Assembly (NCBI RefSeq): GCF_019331795.1
Contig: NZ_JAHPZL010000006.1
Coordinates: forward strand, 18,684-72,210
Length of the DNA: 53,527 nt
From: Austwickia sp. TVS 96-490-7B
GTDB lineage: Bacteria > Actinomycetota > Actinomycetes > Actinomycetales > Dermatophilaceae
Direction of reading: 5' to 3'
Shown: piece after piece, positions 24,885 to 36,622 of the stretch
How the letters are laid out: each line of letters starts with the position of its first letter
Position numbering within the stretch: position 1 is the first letter of the stretch
The notes under the pieces: generated by a model
The model's database searches: none
The model's input: the letters and a program-made list of their open reading frames with translations, nothing else
Told to the model about the DNA's origin: nothing
Position numbers and translations under genes: made by a program

Positions 24885-27158
24885 GTGGGTCACGCCAAGG
24901 GCGACACCGAGATCCGGGCCAGGGAGCTGGCCGTCGAGCAGGCCCACGTGGACCGCGTCTACGCGGAGCTGGAAGCGGCCGGACGACGCGTGGATCTGGT
25001 GCAGGCCGACGGCATGGCTAGAGGCCGCACCGACCGCACCGGCGACGTCCGAGACGAGGAGATGACCGGTCTTTTCGAACGAGATGCGCTGGTTTACAGC
25101 GCCGCTCGACGCCGCGCCGACCTTGACCGGGAGCACGAGGGTCTCGTTTTTGGTCGCCTCGACCTGGATCATCCCTGCCATTCGTTGGCGACCGCCCGTG
25201 AGATCAGGTACGTCGGACGTCTCGGGGTGCGAGATGACGATTATGAACCACTCGTCATCGACTGGCGGGCCCCCGCAGCGGCCCCGTTCTATCGGGCTAC
25301 CCCCACCACTCCGATGGGCGTGATCCGCCGTCGGGTGTTGCGCTGCCGTGGCCAGCAAGTCATCGGCGCCGAAGACGACCTGATGGTCAGTCAAGCCCCT
25401 GATGACATGGCTGTACTCGGTGAAGGTGCGCTGTTGGCAGCGTTGACGCGGAGTCGATCCGGTCGGATGCGTGACATCGTCGCCACCATCCAAGCCCACC
25501 AGGACGAAGCGATCCGAGCCGACGCTCGCGGCGTAGTGGAGATCGCCGGTGGCCCCGGCACCGGCAAAACCGTCGTCGCATTGCATCGGGCGGCCTACCT
25601 GCTTTACTCCGACCGGCGCCGCTTCGAACGCGGCGGCGTCCTCGTCGTCGGACCGTCCGCGGCGTACACGGCCTATATCGAACGGGTCCTTCCTTCCCTC
25701 GGTGAGGATTCGGTCCTGCTCCGCTCGATCGGGGACATCGTCGACGCGGTCACCGCGACCCGCACCGACACCCCCGCGGTTGCTGCGCTGAAGGGGACGC
25801 TAGCGATCCGCCGGGTCCTCGCCCGGGCAGCGCGCGATGTCGCCCCCGGGGCCCCACAAGCCTTGCGAGCCATGGTGGATGGCCGCCCCGTCCACTTGGA
25901 CCGTCCCACGCTGGACCGGATCCGCGCCCAAGTGTTGCGCCACCACCACCGCAACAGTTCCCGAGACGCCATGCTCACCGCGCTCGCTCAGGCTGCGTGG
26001 CGGCAAGTCCGTGAGGGTGACCGTGAGGAATTTCTCGACGTGTTCCACGAACATCGGGACGTCGAACGTTTCCTGCACGACTGGTGGCGCCCCGTCGATC
26101 CGCGTGAAGTGCTGCTCTGGCTCGCGGACCCCCACCGCGCCGTCCGCTACTGCGCCGGGATTTTCAGCACTGATGACGCGCACGCCCTCGCCGCGTCCTA
26201 CCGCACCGCTGTGGCGACCGGCCGATGGAGCATCGCTGATGCCGCTCTCATTGATGACCTGTCCGCGCGTCTGGGTCTCGTCCCCGAAACCACCGACACC
26301 GAACGTGGTTTCTACGAAGTAGAACTCCTCGATGACGCTGAGGACGAAGCCATCGCTGGCGGGTCACTGCGCGGCCCGTCCGCACCCCGCGGTGCGGCAG
26401 CGTCCAGCGCTCAGGGATATCGGGAGATGTCCGGGCGAGCCGCCTCTGACCTCGACGACCAGGGTCGCCGGGCCTTGTTGTTGCGCGGCCGCATCGATCA
26501 ACCCGGTTCGTCTGCGCACATCCTCGTCGACGAAGCCCAGGACCTATCCCCCATGCAGTGGCGGATGCTCGGACGACGCGGCCGATCAGCGTCGTGGACG
26601 GTGGTCGGTGACGCCGCGCAGGCCTCCTGGCCGGACGCGGCCGAAGCCGCAGCAGCCCGTGACGACGCATTCGGCGCGAAGACCCGCAGCGCCTTCCACA
26701 TGGACACCAATTACCGCAACGCCCGAGAAATCTTCGACTACGCCGCTCGCATCGTCCTGCCGAGCGTGCCTGACGCCGATATCCCACGCGCTGTCCGAGA
26801 GACCGGCGTTGACCCGGTCGAGACAGACCTGCCGATCGCACACCTCACCGGCATGGACGCCGCGAGCGCTGTCCGTACCGCTGTGGCTGACGCCGTGACG
26901 GCGTTGCGCAGTGAGGTTGATGGGGCGATTGGCATTATCAGTCCTGCTCGGTGGTGTGAGGCCTTGGCCTGCCTTGATGAAGGCGAGGACGGGCGGGTCA
27001 TCGTGGTGGATCCGCTCAGCTGCAAGGGTTTGGAGTACGACGCGACCGTTGTCGTCGATCCGGACGAGATTACGGCGGAATCCCCTGGTGGGGTTCGGGT
27101 GTTGTACGTTGCGCTCACCCGGGCGGCGCACCGCATGACGGTGTTGCGTCCCCGCTGA
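24885..27158 (+). CDS. helR: HelD/HelR-type RNA polymerase recycling ATPase
   Basis: About 757-residue UvrD/Rep-like ATPase of the HelD class. HelD/HelR proteins free stalled or rifamycin-bound RNA polymerase. The N-terminus (ELAVEQAHVDRVYAELE) is the coiled-coil arm expected to enter the secondary channel. YVGRLGVRDDDYEPLVIDWRAP is a HelD signature. Walker A GGPGTGKTVVALHRAAYLL is near residue 225; motif II is LVDEAQDLSPMQW; late motifs are DPLSCKGLEYDATVVV and LYVALTRA. Starts at 24870 (ATG), 24879 and 24885 (GTG) are possible; 24885 has GAGAGAGG 5 bases upstream. The 3' end overlaps the opposite-strand gene by 44 bp. Confidence 0.88.
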   Translation: MGHAKGDTEIRARELAVEQAHVDRVYAELEAAGRRVDLVQADGMARGRTDRTGDVRDEEMTGLFERDALVYSAARRRADLDREHEGLVFGRLDLDHPCHSLATAREIRYVGRLGVRDDDYEPLVIDWRAPAAAPFYRATPTTPMGVIRRRVLRCRGQQVIGAEDDLMVSQAPDDMAVLGEGALLAALTRSRSGRMRDIVATIQAHQDEAIRADARGVVEIAGGPGTGKTVVALHRAAYLLYSDRRRFERGGVLVVGPSAAYTAYIERVLPSLGEDSVLLRSIGDIVDAVTATRTDTPAVAALKGTLAIRRVLARAARDVAPGAPQALRAMVDGRPVHLDRPTLDRIRAQVLRHHHRNSSRDAMLTALAQAAWRQVREGDREEFLDVFHEHRDVERFLHDWWRPVDPREVLLWLADPHRAVRYCAGIFSTDDAHALAASYRTAVATGRWSIADAALIDDLSARLGLVPETTDTERGFYEVELLDDAEDEAIAGGSLRGPSAPRGAAASSAQGYREMSGRAASDLDDQGRRALLLRGRIDQPGSSAHILVDEAQDLSPMQWRMLGRRGRSASWTVVGDAAQASWPDAAEAAAARDDAFGAKTRSAFHMDTNYRNAREIFDYAARIVLPSVPDADIPRAVRETGVDPVETDLPIAHLTGMDAASAVRTAVADAVTALRSEVDGAIGIISPARWCEALACLDEGEDGRVIVVDPLSCKGLEYDATVVVDPDEITAESPGGVRVLYVALTRAAHRMTVLRPR

Positions 27159-27870
27159 TGGGCCTGTCCGGGACCGGCACCGGACGGCGCGGTGTTCCCA
27201 GCTGCCCGTCCGACCGGTCCTGACCCCATGCCGCGATCAACTGGGCCAGCCGACTCGCTCCCGCGGCATCGACCGGCCCGAACCAATGTCCCTGCGGATA
27301 TACCACCAGCACCGGCGCACCATTGCACGGATACAAGCACCCGGTGTGGGTGACCAGCACCTCTTCGGTGGCGTTGTTGACGGCCCGCAGTGCCTCTCGC
27401 AACGCCTCGGCTGTCCGGCTGGCTCCCCGGGCCTGGCATCGCGGCCCTCGACATACCAGTACGTGGTGGCGAAACGCCGGTGTTTCCTCCCATGCTGCGC
27501 TGGTCAACGGCGGTTCGCATCCCGTCACCGCCCGGTCCTGGTCACTGCCCACCTGACGGTGCACTATCTCGCCGCGCACCACCACGGACATCGACGAGTC
27601 GCTGTCCCGATGCCATGACCCCGCTACCCGACGTAACCAGCTGAGTCCGCTGCGCTCCGCGCAGGTCACCCCCACGAGTTCCACTGCGGTCGTCCCGGCT
27701 GCTGCTAAGTCAGCCAATACCTCTGGCACGCTCGGTCCGTCCCCCTGCAATGCCGCGACCCGTCCTGGGATCGGTTGCTCTCGCGCCAGCATGGGTAGCA
27801 GCGCCACGTCGGCGAGTTCCATCGTGACCCACACCACTGTCACCGGGTCGTTCGCTGATGCTGCTGTCAC
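27115..27870 (-). CDS. Thioredoxin-like (2Fe-2S) ferredoxin-domain protein
   Basis: 251-residue protein. The C-terminal half (residues 130-215) is a thioredoxin-like 2Fe-2S domain with four cysteines: VCRGPRCQARG and THTGCLYPCNGAP. The N-terminal half (PSVPEVLADLAAAGTTAVELVG) recalls one CbiX-type chelatase repeat, but only weakly. GTG at 27870 is chosen for its AGAGG 7 bases upstream; GTG at 27876 is the alternative. It is the last gene of the ABC operon, 37 bp after the ATPase gene, suggesting a role with the imported cofactor or metal complex. Its 3' end runs 44 bp into the helR coding region on the other strand. Confidence 0.75.
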   Translation of the reverse strand: MTAASANDPVTVVWVTMELADVALLPMLAREQPIPGRVAALQGDGPSVPEVLADLAAAGTTAVELVGVTCAERSGLSWLRRVAGSWHRDSDSSMSVVVRGEIVHRQVGSDQDRAVTGCEPPLTSAAWEETPAFRHHVLVCRGPRCQARGASRTAEALREALRAVNNATEEVLVTHTGCLYPCNGAPVLVVYPQGHWFGPVDAAGASRLAQLIAAWGQDRSDGQLGTPRRPVPVPDRPISGDATPSCGAPPG

Positions 27871-27907
27871 CTTCACACCTCTGAATCTGTGGGCGCCACC
27901 ATCTGGG

Positions 27908-28666
27908 TCACTGCGCACGCCCCGTCCAGACAAATCGCGGTCGCCCCTCTCGTTCGACTCGCCCCTCGACTCCAAACACCCGACGTACCAGCCCCTCCGA
28001 GAGCACCTCGGCTGTGGGTCCTTGGGCCACGACCCGCCCTCGGTCCAACACCACTAACCGGTCACAGAAATATGCCGCCAGATCCAAGTCGTGCAGCACC
28101 ACCACTGTGGTGATCCCCAAGGTCGTCAACACGTCCAAAAAGTCCAGGCGATGCCGCAGATCGAGGTGATTGGTCGGTTCGTCCAACAACAGCACCCGAG
28201 GCCGTTGCGCCAATGCTCGCGCCAGGTGGACTCGCTGCTGCTCTCCACCGGACAGCGTTGGCCACAACCGCTCCGCTAATTCCTCCACCCCAGCAACCCG
28301 CATCGAGTCAGCGACGATCTCGTCCTGCTCCGCATCAGCAGACCACCGGCCTTGATGCGGAGTCCGGCCTAACCGCACCACGTCCTGGACCGTCAACTCC
28401 AGATCCGTCACCGGGTTCTGCTCCATTAACGCGACCCGACGCGCCCGCAACCGGGCTGGCATGCCCCGCACCGGCTCCCCGTCGTAGCGGATCTCACCGT
28501 GCGTCGCTGGACGCACCCCTGCGATGACATGCAACAACGTGGTCTTTCCTGAGCCGTTCGGCCCCACGATCGCGGTGATCGACCCCGCTGGGACATCCGC
28601 GCTCACCCCATCAAGGATCGCCCGCCCCCCGACCACCCAGGACAGCCCATCCATCTCGACATTCAT
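27908..28666 (-). CDS. FecE/BtuD-type ABC transporter ATPase
   Basis: 252-residue ATP-binding subunit of a cofactor/siderophore importer. Walker A is VGPNGSGKTTLLH near residue 35, the signature motif LSGGEQQRVHLARAL, Walker B RVLLLDEPTNHLDL, and the switch His is in VVLHDLDLA. ATG at 28666 overlaps the permease stop by 4 bases. The longer upstream frame lies inside the permease gene and is a shadow. Sequence and operon partners match the actinobacterial group named 'putative F420-0 ABC transporter'. Confidence 0.92.
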   Translation of the reverse strand: MNVEMDGLSWVVGGRAILDGVSADVPAGSITAIVGPNGSGKTTLLHVIAGVRPATHGEIRYDGEPVRGMPARLRARRVALMEQNPVTDLELTVQDVVRLGRTPHQGRWSADAEQDEIVADSMRVAGVEELAERLWPTLSGGEQQRVHLARALAQRPRVLLLDEPTNHLDLRHRLDFLDVLTTLGITTVVVLHDLDLAAYFCDRLVVLDRGRVVAQGPTAEVLSEGLVRRVFGVEGRVEREGRPRFVWTGRAQ

Positions 28667-29703
28667 GCCCGAGCCCTCCTGCGCAACAACACCGCCAATA
28701 CTGGCGCGCCAATCAACGAGGTCACCACCCCGACCGGGATTTCCTGACCTGAAGCAACCGTACGCGCCACGGTATCGGCCACCAGCAACAGCAGCGCACC
28801 TCCCACGGCACTCGCTGGGAGCAAAGCTGCATGTCCGGGGCCGATGAGGACTCGCAAAATATGCGGCACCGTGAGGCCGACAAAACCGATGGGCCCGACC
28901 AGCGCCACCGTGCCCGCCGCGGCCAAGGCACAACCCACCAACAACGCCCACCGAGTTCGCCGTACGTCGACGCCTAGGGCCTGCGCGGTGACTTCACCGA
29001 AAGCGAAGGCATCCAGGGTGCGAGCCATCCCGGTCACCCCGACCGTCGTGAGTACCGCCAACACCATCAAAGCGACCGCATCCCCAGCTCGGACCCCGGT
29101 GAACGACCCGAAAGTCCAGCTCAGCGCCAGCCTGGCCGTGTCATGGTCGGCGAGAACCATGATCGCAAAGGACACGATCGCTCCAGCGACCTGCGCCACC
29201 GCCACCCCTGCCAGCACGGTCCGGCCGGTGGGGAGATCGCCGGCACGGCCGGTCGCTAACGCCAGAACTGCCAGCAAACCGGCTATCGCTCCCACGAACG
29301 CTGCCAGCGTCACCGCCCCTACCGGCCCGGCGCCTGGGAGGGACCATCCGTTGAGGACCGCTGCGACGGCCCCTACCGATGCGCCGCTGGAAATGCCCAG
29401 GAGATATGGGTCGGCCAGATCGTTGCGGGTCACTGACTGCAGCACTGTCCCGCACTGCGCCAAGACCGCACCGACAGCGACCGCGGCGATCACCCGCGGT
29501 AATCGCAGTTCCCAGACGATGCGGTCGTCGATGGCTCCGACCTGTGCGCCGTCGATCAGCCAGGTACGCCGTAACACCACCTGCACCACTCGGTCGGCGG
29601 GGATGGCGACGGCCCCGGCACCCAAGGCCAACACCCCCATGACCACGGTGACAATCACCAACCCGACAGTGACCGTCCACACCCGCGCGGGCGATTTCCT
29701 CAC
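28663..29703 (-). CDS. FecCD-family ABC transporter permease
   Basis: 346-residue inner-membrane permease with about ten hydrophobic segments. Family motifs: LRLPRVIAAVAVGAVLAQCGTVLQSVTRNDLADPYLLG (split here into its LRLPRVIAAVAVG and LADPYLLGISSGA parts), FVGLTVPHILR and the EIPVGVVTSLIGAPV end. Transports B12-, siderophore- or F420-type ligands together with its ATPase and binding protein. It is 10 bp downstream of the binding-protein gene. Confidence 0.92.
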   Translation of the reverse strand: MRKSPARVWTVTVGLVIVTVVMGVLALGAGAVAIPADRVVQVVLRRTWLIDGAQVGAIDDRIVWELRLPRVIAAVAVGAVLAQCGTVLQSVTRNDLADPYLLGISSGASVGAVAAVLNGWSLPGAGPVGAVTLAAFVGAIAGLLAVLALATGRAGDLPTGRTVLAGVAVAQVAGAIVSFAIMVLADHDTARLALSWTFGSFTGVRAGDAVALMVLAVLTTVGVTGMARTLDAFAFGEVTAQALGVDVRRTRWALLVGCALAAAGTVALVGPIGFVGLTVPHILRVLIGPGHAALLPASAVGGALLLLVADTVARTVASGQEIPVGVVTSLIGAPVLAVLLRRRARA

Positions 29704-29713
29704 AGTCAGTGCC

Positions 29714-30721
29714 TCACTCGTGGGAGGTCTTCAACGCCGCCAACTGATCGGAGACATGCTGCGCCCCATCGGCCAAGGTGATCCCGGCGTTGGATTCACT
29801 GAACGGAATGGTCACGTACGCCTTGTTCTTCACCGCATCGAGTTTGTTCAAGACCGGATCGGCTTCCAGGTGCGCTTTCTTTGACGCCGCCGTATCCCAG
29901 GAGGCGTCGATGAGGACGATCACGTCCGGTTCCGCGGCAACGACTTTCTCCCAGCTGGCTTTGGCCCAGCCGCCGTCGAGGTCTGCGAAGACATTCTTCG
30001 CCCCGACAGCATCCAGGATGCTCTGTGGGCCGCCCTTGCCGGCACCGACGAAGGGGGTGTCTGTCCCCGAGTCGTACCAGAGCACGGTGCGTCCTGCGCC
30101 GGCCTTGGCTTGATGAATCTTCGTGATCGCGGTGCGTTGGGCCTCAATGACCTCGTCGGCGCGGGACTGCACCCCAAAGATCCGAGCCATGTCCCGGACC
30201 TCAGCCCACGCTGAATCAAACGACGCTGGCGCTGACGATGTGCCCTTCGGGCAACTCATCGGGCTGGTGTAGGTGGTCACTGAATCTTTGGCCAGAGCAT
30301 CCCGATCACCGACGCCCTTGTCAGTGAAAGCGCTGGCAAAGGTGGCATAGGCCATGTCCGGTTTGGCCGCGAGGAAGGTCTCCTTCGCCGGGTATTTCGG
30401 CGCCATCACCGGGACCTTCTGGTAGGCCTGCGCCCACCGGGAGGGGACGGCATCGTCGAGGTAGGCGGTGCCCACCATCCGGTCTTGCAGACCTAGCGCG
30501 AGCGCCACCTGGGTGGCTCCTTGATTGAGGGTGACCAGTCGTGACGGCGGTTTGGAGACGCTGATTTCTCGTCCGCAGTTGGTCAGGGCCACCGGGGTGG
30601 GGTGGGCGGTGTCATTGCTATGGGCTGTGGTGTCCTCGGGGGCTCCGGCGCAGGCGGTGGCTCCGGTGATGACGGCGAGGCTGAGGGCGGTGGTCAGGAT
30701 GGTACGGCGGATATGGCGCAC
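29714..30721 (-). CDS. Substrate-binding lipoprotein, putative F420-0 importer
   Basis: 335-residue class III periplasmic-type binding protein. A lipoprotein signal ends at TGATAC-AG, so Cys24 would be lipidated and the protein anchored outside. The segments VTLNQGATQVALALG, MVGTAYLDDAVPSRW, WYDSGTDTPFVGAG and FADLDGGWAKASWE match actinobacterial proteins annotated as 'F420-0 ABC transporter substrate-binding'. That name comes from phylogenetic profiling, so the true ligand (F420 precursor, corrinoid or chelated metal) is uncertain. GTG start at 30721. First gene of the four-gene operon. Confidence 0.88.
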   Translation of the reverse strand: MRHIRRTILTTALSLAVITGATACAGAPEDTTAHSNDTAHPTPVALTNCGREISVSKPPSRLVTLNQGATQVALALGLQDRMVGTAYLDDAVPSRWAQAYQKVPVMAPKYPAKETFLAAKPDMAYATFASAFTDKGVGDRDALAKDSVTTYTSPMSCPKGTSSAPASFDSAWAEVRDMARIFGVQSRADEVIEAQRTAITKIHQAKAGAGRTVLWYDSGTDTPFVGAGKGGPQSILDAVGAKNVFADLDGGWAKASWEKVVAAEPDVIVLIDASWDTAASKKAHLEADPVLNKLDAVKNKAYVTIPFSESNAGITLADGAQHVSDQLAALKTSHE

Positions 30722-30837
30722 GGTGTCGGTGTCTTTCTGTCATCGACCTCAGTGGGAGTCATGTCCGCTCCCGCGCCGACCGCCAGTCGTCGATGACCGC
30801 GGCTGGTCGGCATCCCCATGAGGTTTTATCGCTGATG

Positions 30838-30856
30838 AGTTGCATTATCGGCAACT
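30838..30856. promoter_or_regulatory. Operator-like inverted repeat upstream of ABC operon
   Basis: AGTTGC (30838-30843), 7-bp spacer, GCAACT (30851-30856), about 120 bp before the binding-protein start. The symmetry suggests a dimeric repressor site. It matches no box I can name with confidence (spacing differs from the Streptomyces Nur box). Confidence 0.35.
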
Positions 30857-30935
30857 GGCGTCATCGTATCCCCCACTGACCGGCGCCTCCGAATGCATCA
30901 CACCACTCGACTCGCCGATAGCCCCGAGCAGACGA

Positions 30936-30977
30936 CTGTGGGGGCGGTCGCCCGGAGCCGGACGACCGCCCCCACAG
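30936..30977. terminator. lysS terminator, 15-bp stem
   Basis: A perfect 15-bp stem CTGTGGGGGCGGTCG / CGACCGCCCCCACAG with a 12-base loop, 27 bp beyond the lysS stop. No T tract on either side. Confidence 0.65.
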
Positions 30978-31003
30978 GACGGACTACTAGCATCGACGAC
31001 CCG

Positions 31004-34122
<3,119 letters not shown>

Positions 34123-34221
34123 TCACGCGTCAAGCCCGCGACGTACGACGACGTCCGGGCTCGTACTGCCCAAGTCTACCGGGCGAGACCGCTCACCCGA
34201 ATCAGGGGTTTTCTGCACCAT

Positions 34222-34250
34222 CACTTGGGTGCACTTGGGTGCACTTGGGC
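34222..34250. repeat. Three tandem CACTTGGG(T/C)G repeats
   Basis: Three consecutive 10-bp copies of CACTTGGGTG (last copy CACTTGGGC) lie between purA and the palindrome array. Confidence 0.8.
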
Positions 34251-34255
34251 GGGGT

Positions 34256-34556
34256 CACCCTCCACCGGGCCTCAGATCGCCACCCCCAATCCGCCCACGG
34301 GCGACTTTCCCCCGCAAAACCCCACGTCACACCCACCAAAACCCGCCCACGGGCGACTCCGAGTGACCAAAACCCGCCCATGGGCGCACAACCTGACACG
34401 CCACCTGCAGGTTTGCCCACTCAAACCCGCCCACGGGCGACTTGGTGAGGCGGGAACCCGCCCACGGGCGCAAAACCCGAGAGGCGACCTGCAGATTCAC
34501 GCCTAAAACCCGCCCATGGGCGACTTAGCGAGTCCGAAAGTCGCCCGTGGGCGGGT
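34256..34556. repeat. Array of seven CGCCC-N2-GGGCG palindromes in ~83-bp units
   Basis: Twelve-bp sites begin at 34292, 34344, 34375, 34428, 34459, 34511 and 34542. Two are perfect palindromes (CGCCCATGGGCG); four read CGCCCACGGGCG and the last is its complement. Spacings are 52, 31, 53, 31, 52 and 31 bp, so the true unit is about 83 bp with two sites. A decayed eighth copy is around 34261. ACCTGCAG recurs at 34403 and 34487, 84 bp apart, in the long spacers. Both spacings are close to whole helical turns, so all sites face the same side of the DNA. No ORF runs through it. It lies between purA (divergent promoter side) and the DUF3151 gene. Confidence 0.9.
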
Positions 34557-34683
34557 ACGAGTGGGCGTGGGTGGTCGGTGGTGGGACATCAGCCCCCCGG
34601 CAGTTCATCGGGACCCGGCGGTTTATCGGGACCTGACGGTGCACCACGTCCCAGGCAGTCCACGATGCTGTCAAGACGACAGC

Positions 34684-34738
34684 ACGCGGTGGTGGTGATC
34701 ACAGACCCCTCAGGGTCACATCGCCACCACCACCGCGT
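34684..34738 (-). terminator. DUF3151/fba terminator
   Basis: A perfect 14-bp stem ACGCGGTGGTGGTG / CACCACCACCGCGT enclosing a smaller GACCC/GGGTC hairpin, 16 bp beyond the DUF3151 stop. Confidence 0.65.
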
Positions 34739-34753
34739 CGTTCACCGTAGAAC

Positions 34754-35176
34754 TCACATGTCGAGTTCGGCGACAGCTTCCATCGAGCAGTCTCGGAGGA
34801 ACTGCAGGCAGCGCTCTTGCTCGTCGGTTTCACCGATCATTCCGGCCGCCCGAGACAGGGCAGCTAGTGCCCGCAGGAAACCTTGGTTAGGGACGTGCGC
34901 CCAGGGGACTGGGCCTGCCCCACGCCAGCCAGCACGTCGCAACGCATCCAGGCCGCGGTGATATCCGACCCGGGCGTAGGCATACCCTTCGACTGGTCGC
35001 CCACCTGCGAGAGCGTCTTCGGCCAGCTCAGCCCATGCCAACGAACTTGATGGATGCGCCGCAGCCACGTCGGATGCCGGCGACCCGGCCGTGAGCATGG
35101 TCACGGCCGGGTCGTCGGGCAGCTGGGTGGGCGGGGGTTCCAACAGGTTGTGCCGGTGTGCGTCCCCGCCGCTCAT
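34754..35176 (-). CDS. DUF3151 family protein
   Basis: 140-residue protein of the actinobacterial DUF3151 family (Rv0360c-like), function unknown. Typical segments are NLLEPPPTQLPDD, HPSSSLAWAELAEDAL, AYARVGYHRGLDALRRAGW and PVPWAHVPNQGFLRAL. The helical layout recalls a TPR-like repeat. Its start overlaps the fba stop by one base (TGATG), so it is translated with aldolase, the same arrangement as in other actinobacteria. Confidence 0.88.
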   Translation of the reverse strand: MSGGDAHRHNLLEPPPTQLPDDPAVTMLTAGSPASDVAAAHPSSSLAWAELAEDALAGGRPVEGYAYARVGYHRGLDALRRAGWRGAGPVPWAHVPNQGFLRALAALSRAAGMIGETDEQERCLQFLRDCSMEAVAELDM

Positions 35177-36198
35177 CAGCGGTGGGTTCCGGCGGACCGC
35201 AGGTTCTCGCAGGCCTCGACGATGCGCTTGGCCATGCCCTCTTCGGCAGCCTTGCCCCAGGAGCGTGGGTCGTACATCTTCTTGTTGCCGACCTCACCGT
35301 CGATCTTCAGCACACCGTCGTAGTTCTTGAGCATGTGCTCGACGACGGGACGGCTGAAGGCGTACTGGGTGTCGGTGTCGACGTTCATCTTCACTACGCC
35401 GAAGTCCACCGCGTCGGAGATCTCCTGCGGCAGTGACCCGGAGCCACCGTGGAAGACCAGGTCGAGCGGCTTGTCGGCGGTGCCGTACTTGGCCTGCACT
35501 GCGTCCTGGCACTGCTTGAGGATTTCCGGGCGCAGCTTGACGTTGCCCGGCTTGTAGACGCCGTGGACGTTGCCGAAGGTCAGCGCGGCCATGTAGCGGC
35601 CGTTTTCGCCCAGGCCGAGGGCCTCGACGGTCTTCAGCGCATCCTCGGGGGTGGTGTACAGCTGGTCGTTAATTTCGTTGGCGACGCCGTCTTCTTCGCC
35701 ACCGACAACGCCGATCTCCACCTCAAGGATGATGTTGGCGGCTTTGGCGAGCGCGAGCAGTTCGCGGGCGATCTCCAGGTTTTCGGTCAGCGGCACTGCG
35801 GAGCCGTCCCACATGTGGGATTGGAAGATCGGCAGACCGGTCTTCTTGACCTGTTCGGCGGATGCGGCGAGCAGCGGGCGTACGAAGCCGTCCAGCTTGT
35901 CCTTGGGGCAGTGGTCGGTGTGCAGCGCGATGTTGACGTCGAAGTTCTTCGCGACTTCGTGGGCGTAGGCGGCGAGTGCCAGCGAGCCGGTGACCATGTT
36001 TTTGATGGTCGGGCCGGAGAGGTATTCGCCACCGCCGGTGGAGACCTGGATGATGCCGTCGGATCCGGCCTCGGCGAATCCGCGGATGGCGGCGTTCAGC
36101 GTCTGGGAGGAGGAAACGTTGATGGCCGGGTAGGCGAAGGACCCTGCCTTCGCCCGGTCGAGCATGTCGGCGTAGACCTCGGGGGTTGCGATGGGCAC
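35176..36198 (-). CDS. fba: Class II fructose-bisphosphate aldolase
   Basis: 340-residue zinc-dependent aldolase of glycolysis and gluconeogenesis. Motifs: AYPAINVSSSQTLNA, IQVSTGGGEYLSG, ALHTDHCPKDKLDG (active-site Asp and zinc His), FGNVHGVYKPGNV (zinc His) and LVFHGGSGS (zinc His and phosphate loop), then VKMNVDTDTQYAF. GTG at 36198 with AAGGAG 8 bases upstream is the start; the much longer in-frame reading upstream has no similarity. Heads an operon with the DUF3151 gene. Confidence 0.97.
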   Translation of the reverse strand: MPIATPEVYADMLDRAKAGSFAYPAINVSSSQTLNAAIRGFAEAGSDGIIQVSTGGGEYLSGPTIKNMVTGSLALAAYAHEVAKNFDVNIALHTDHCPKDKLDGFVRPLLAASAEQVKKTGLPIFQSHMWDGSAVPLTENLEIARELLALAKAANIILEVEIGVVGGEEDGVANEINDQLYTTPEDALKTVEALGLGENGRYMAALTFGNVHGVYKPGNVKLRPEILKQCQDAVQAKYGTADKPLDLVFHGGSGSLPQEISDAVDFGVVKMNVDTDTQYAFSRPVVEHMLKNYDGVLKIDGEVGNKKMYDPRSWGKAAEEGMAKRIVEACENLRSAGTHR

Positions 36199-36622
36199 GG
36201 CGTGGCTCCTTATGCGTACAAGACCTCGGCCGTGCCGGGATGCACGACCGGTGCTGCGGCCCAGCCTAGTGCGCTGGGTGGTGCGTGCTGCCTGCCTGCC
36301 CCTGTCGCTTCCCGCAGTGCGGACACCTTTGGTCTCATCGGAACCGCCTGTCTCCGGTGTCACGCGGCGATGGTGGGGTTGTCCACAACGGGCTGTCACC
36401 TGGGTCGGGGTACGTCGGCGGGGGTGATGGCGGGGTGGGGAGGGCGAGTGGTGGAGCCGACGGCGATTCGGGACGGAAGTCCTGTGTCTGAGGAGTTCGG
36501 TTGCGACGGGTACCTCAGGTGTGCTTGAGGTCGTAGCGTCGGGGATGTCCACCTCGCGGTCCCGTCCGATGGGGACGGGACGATTCCCCGCAACCGCCGT
36601 GGACCCACGGAAGGGAAGAAGC
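36199..36622. other. Divergent promoter region fba / adh
   Basis: About 420 bp with no gene recognised. It must hold the promoters of the fba operon and of the alcohol dehydrogenase gene; no clear operator or riboswitch was seen. Confidence 0.4.

Noticed and set aside
30722-30935. Cobalamin riboswitch before the ABC operon
   Set aside because: No B12 box or the expected core helices could be found on the minus strand.
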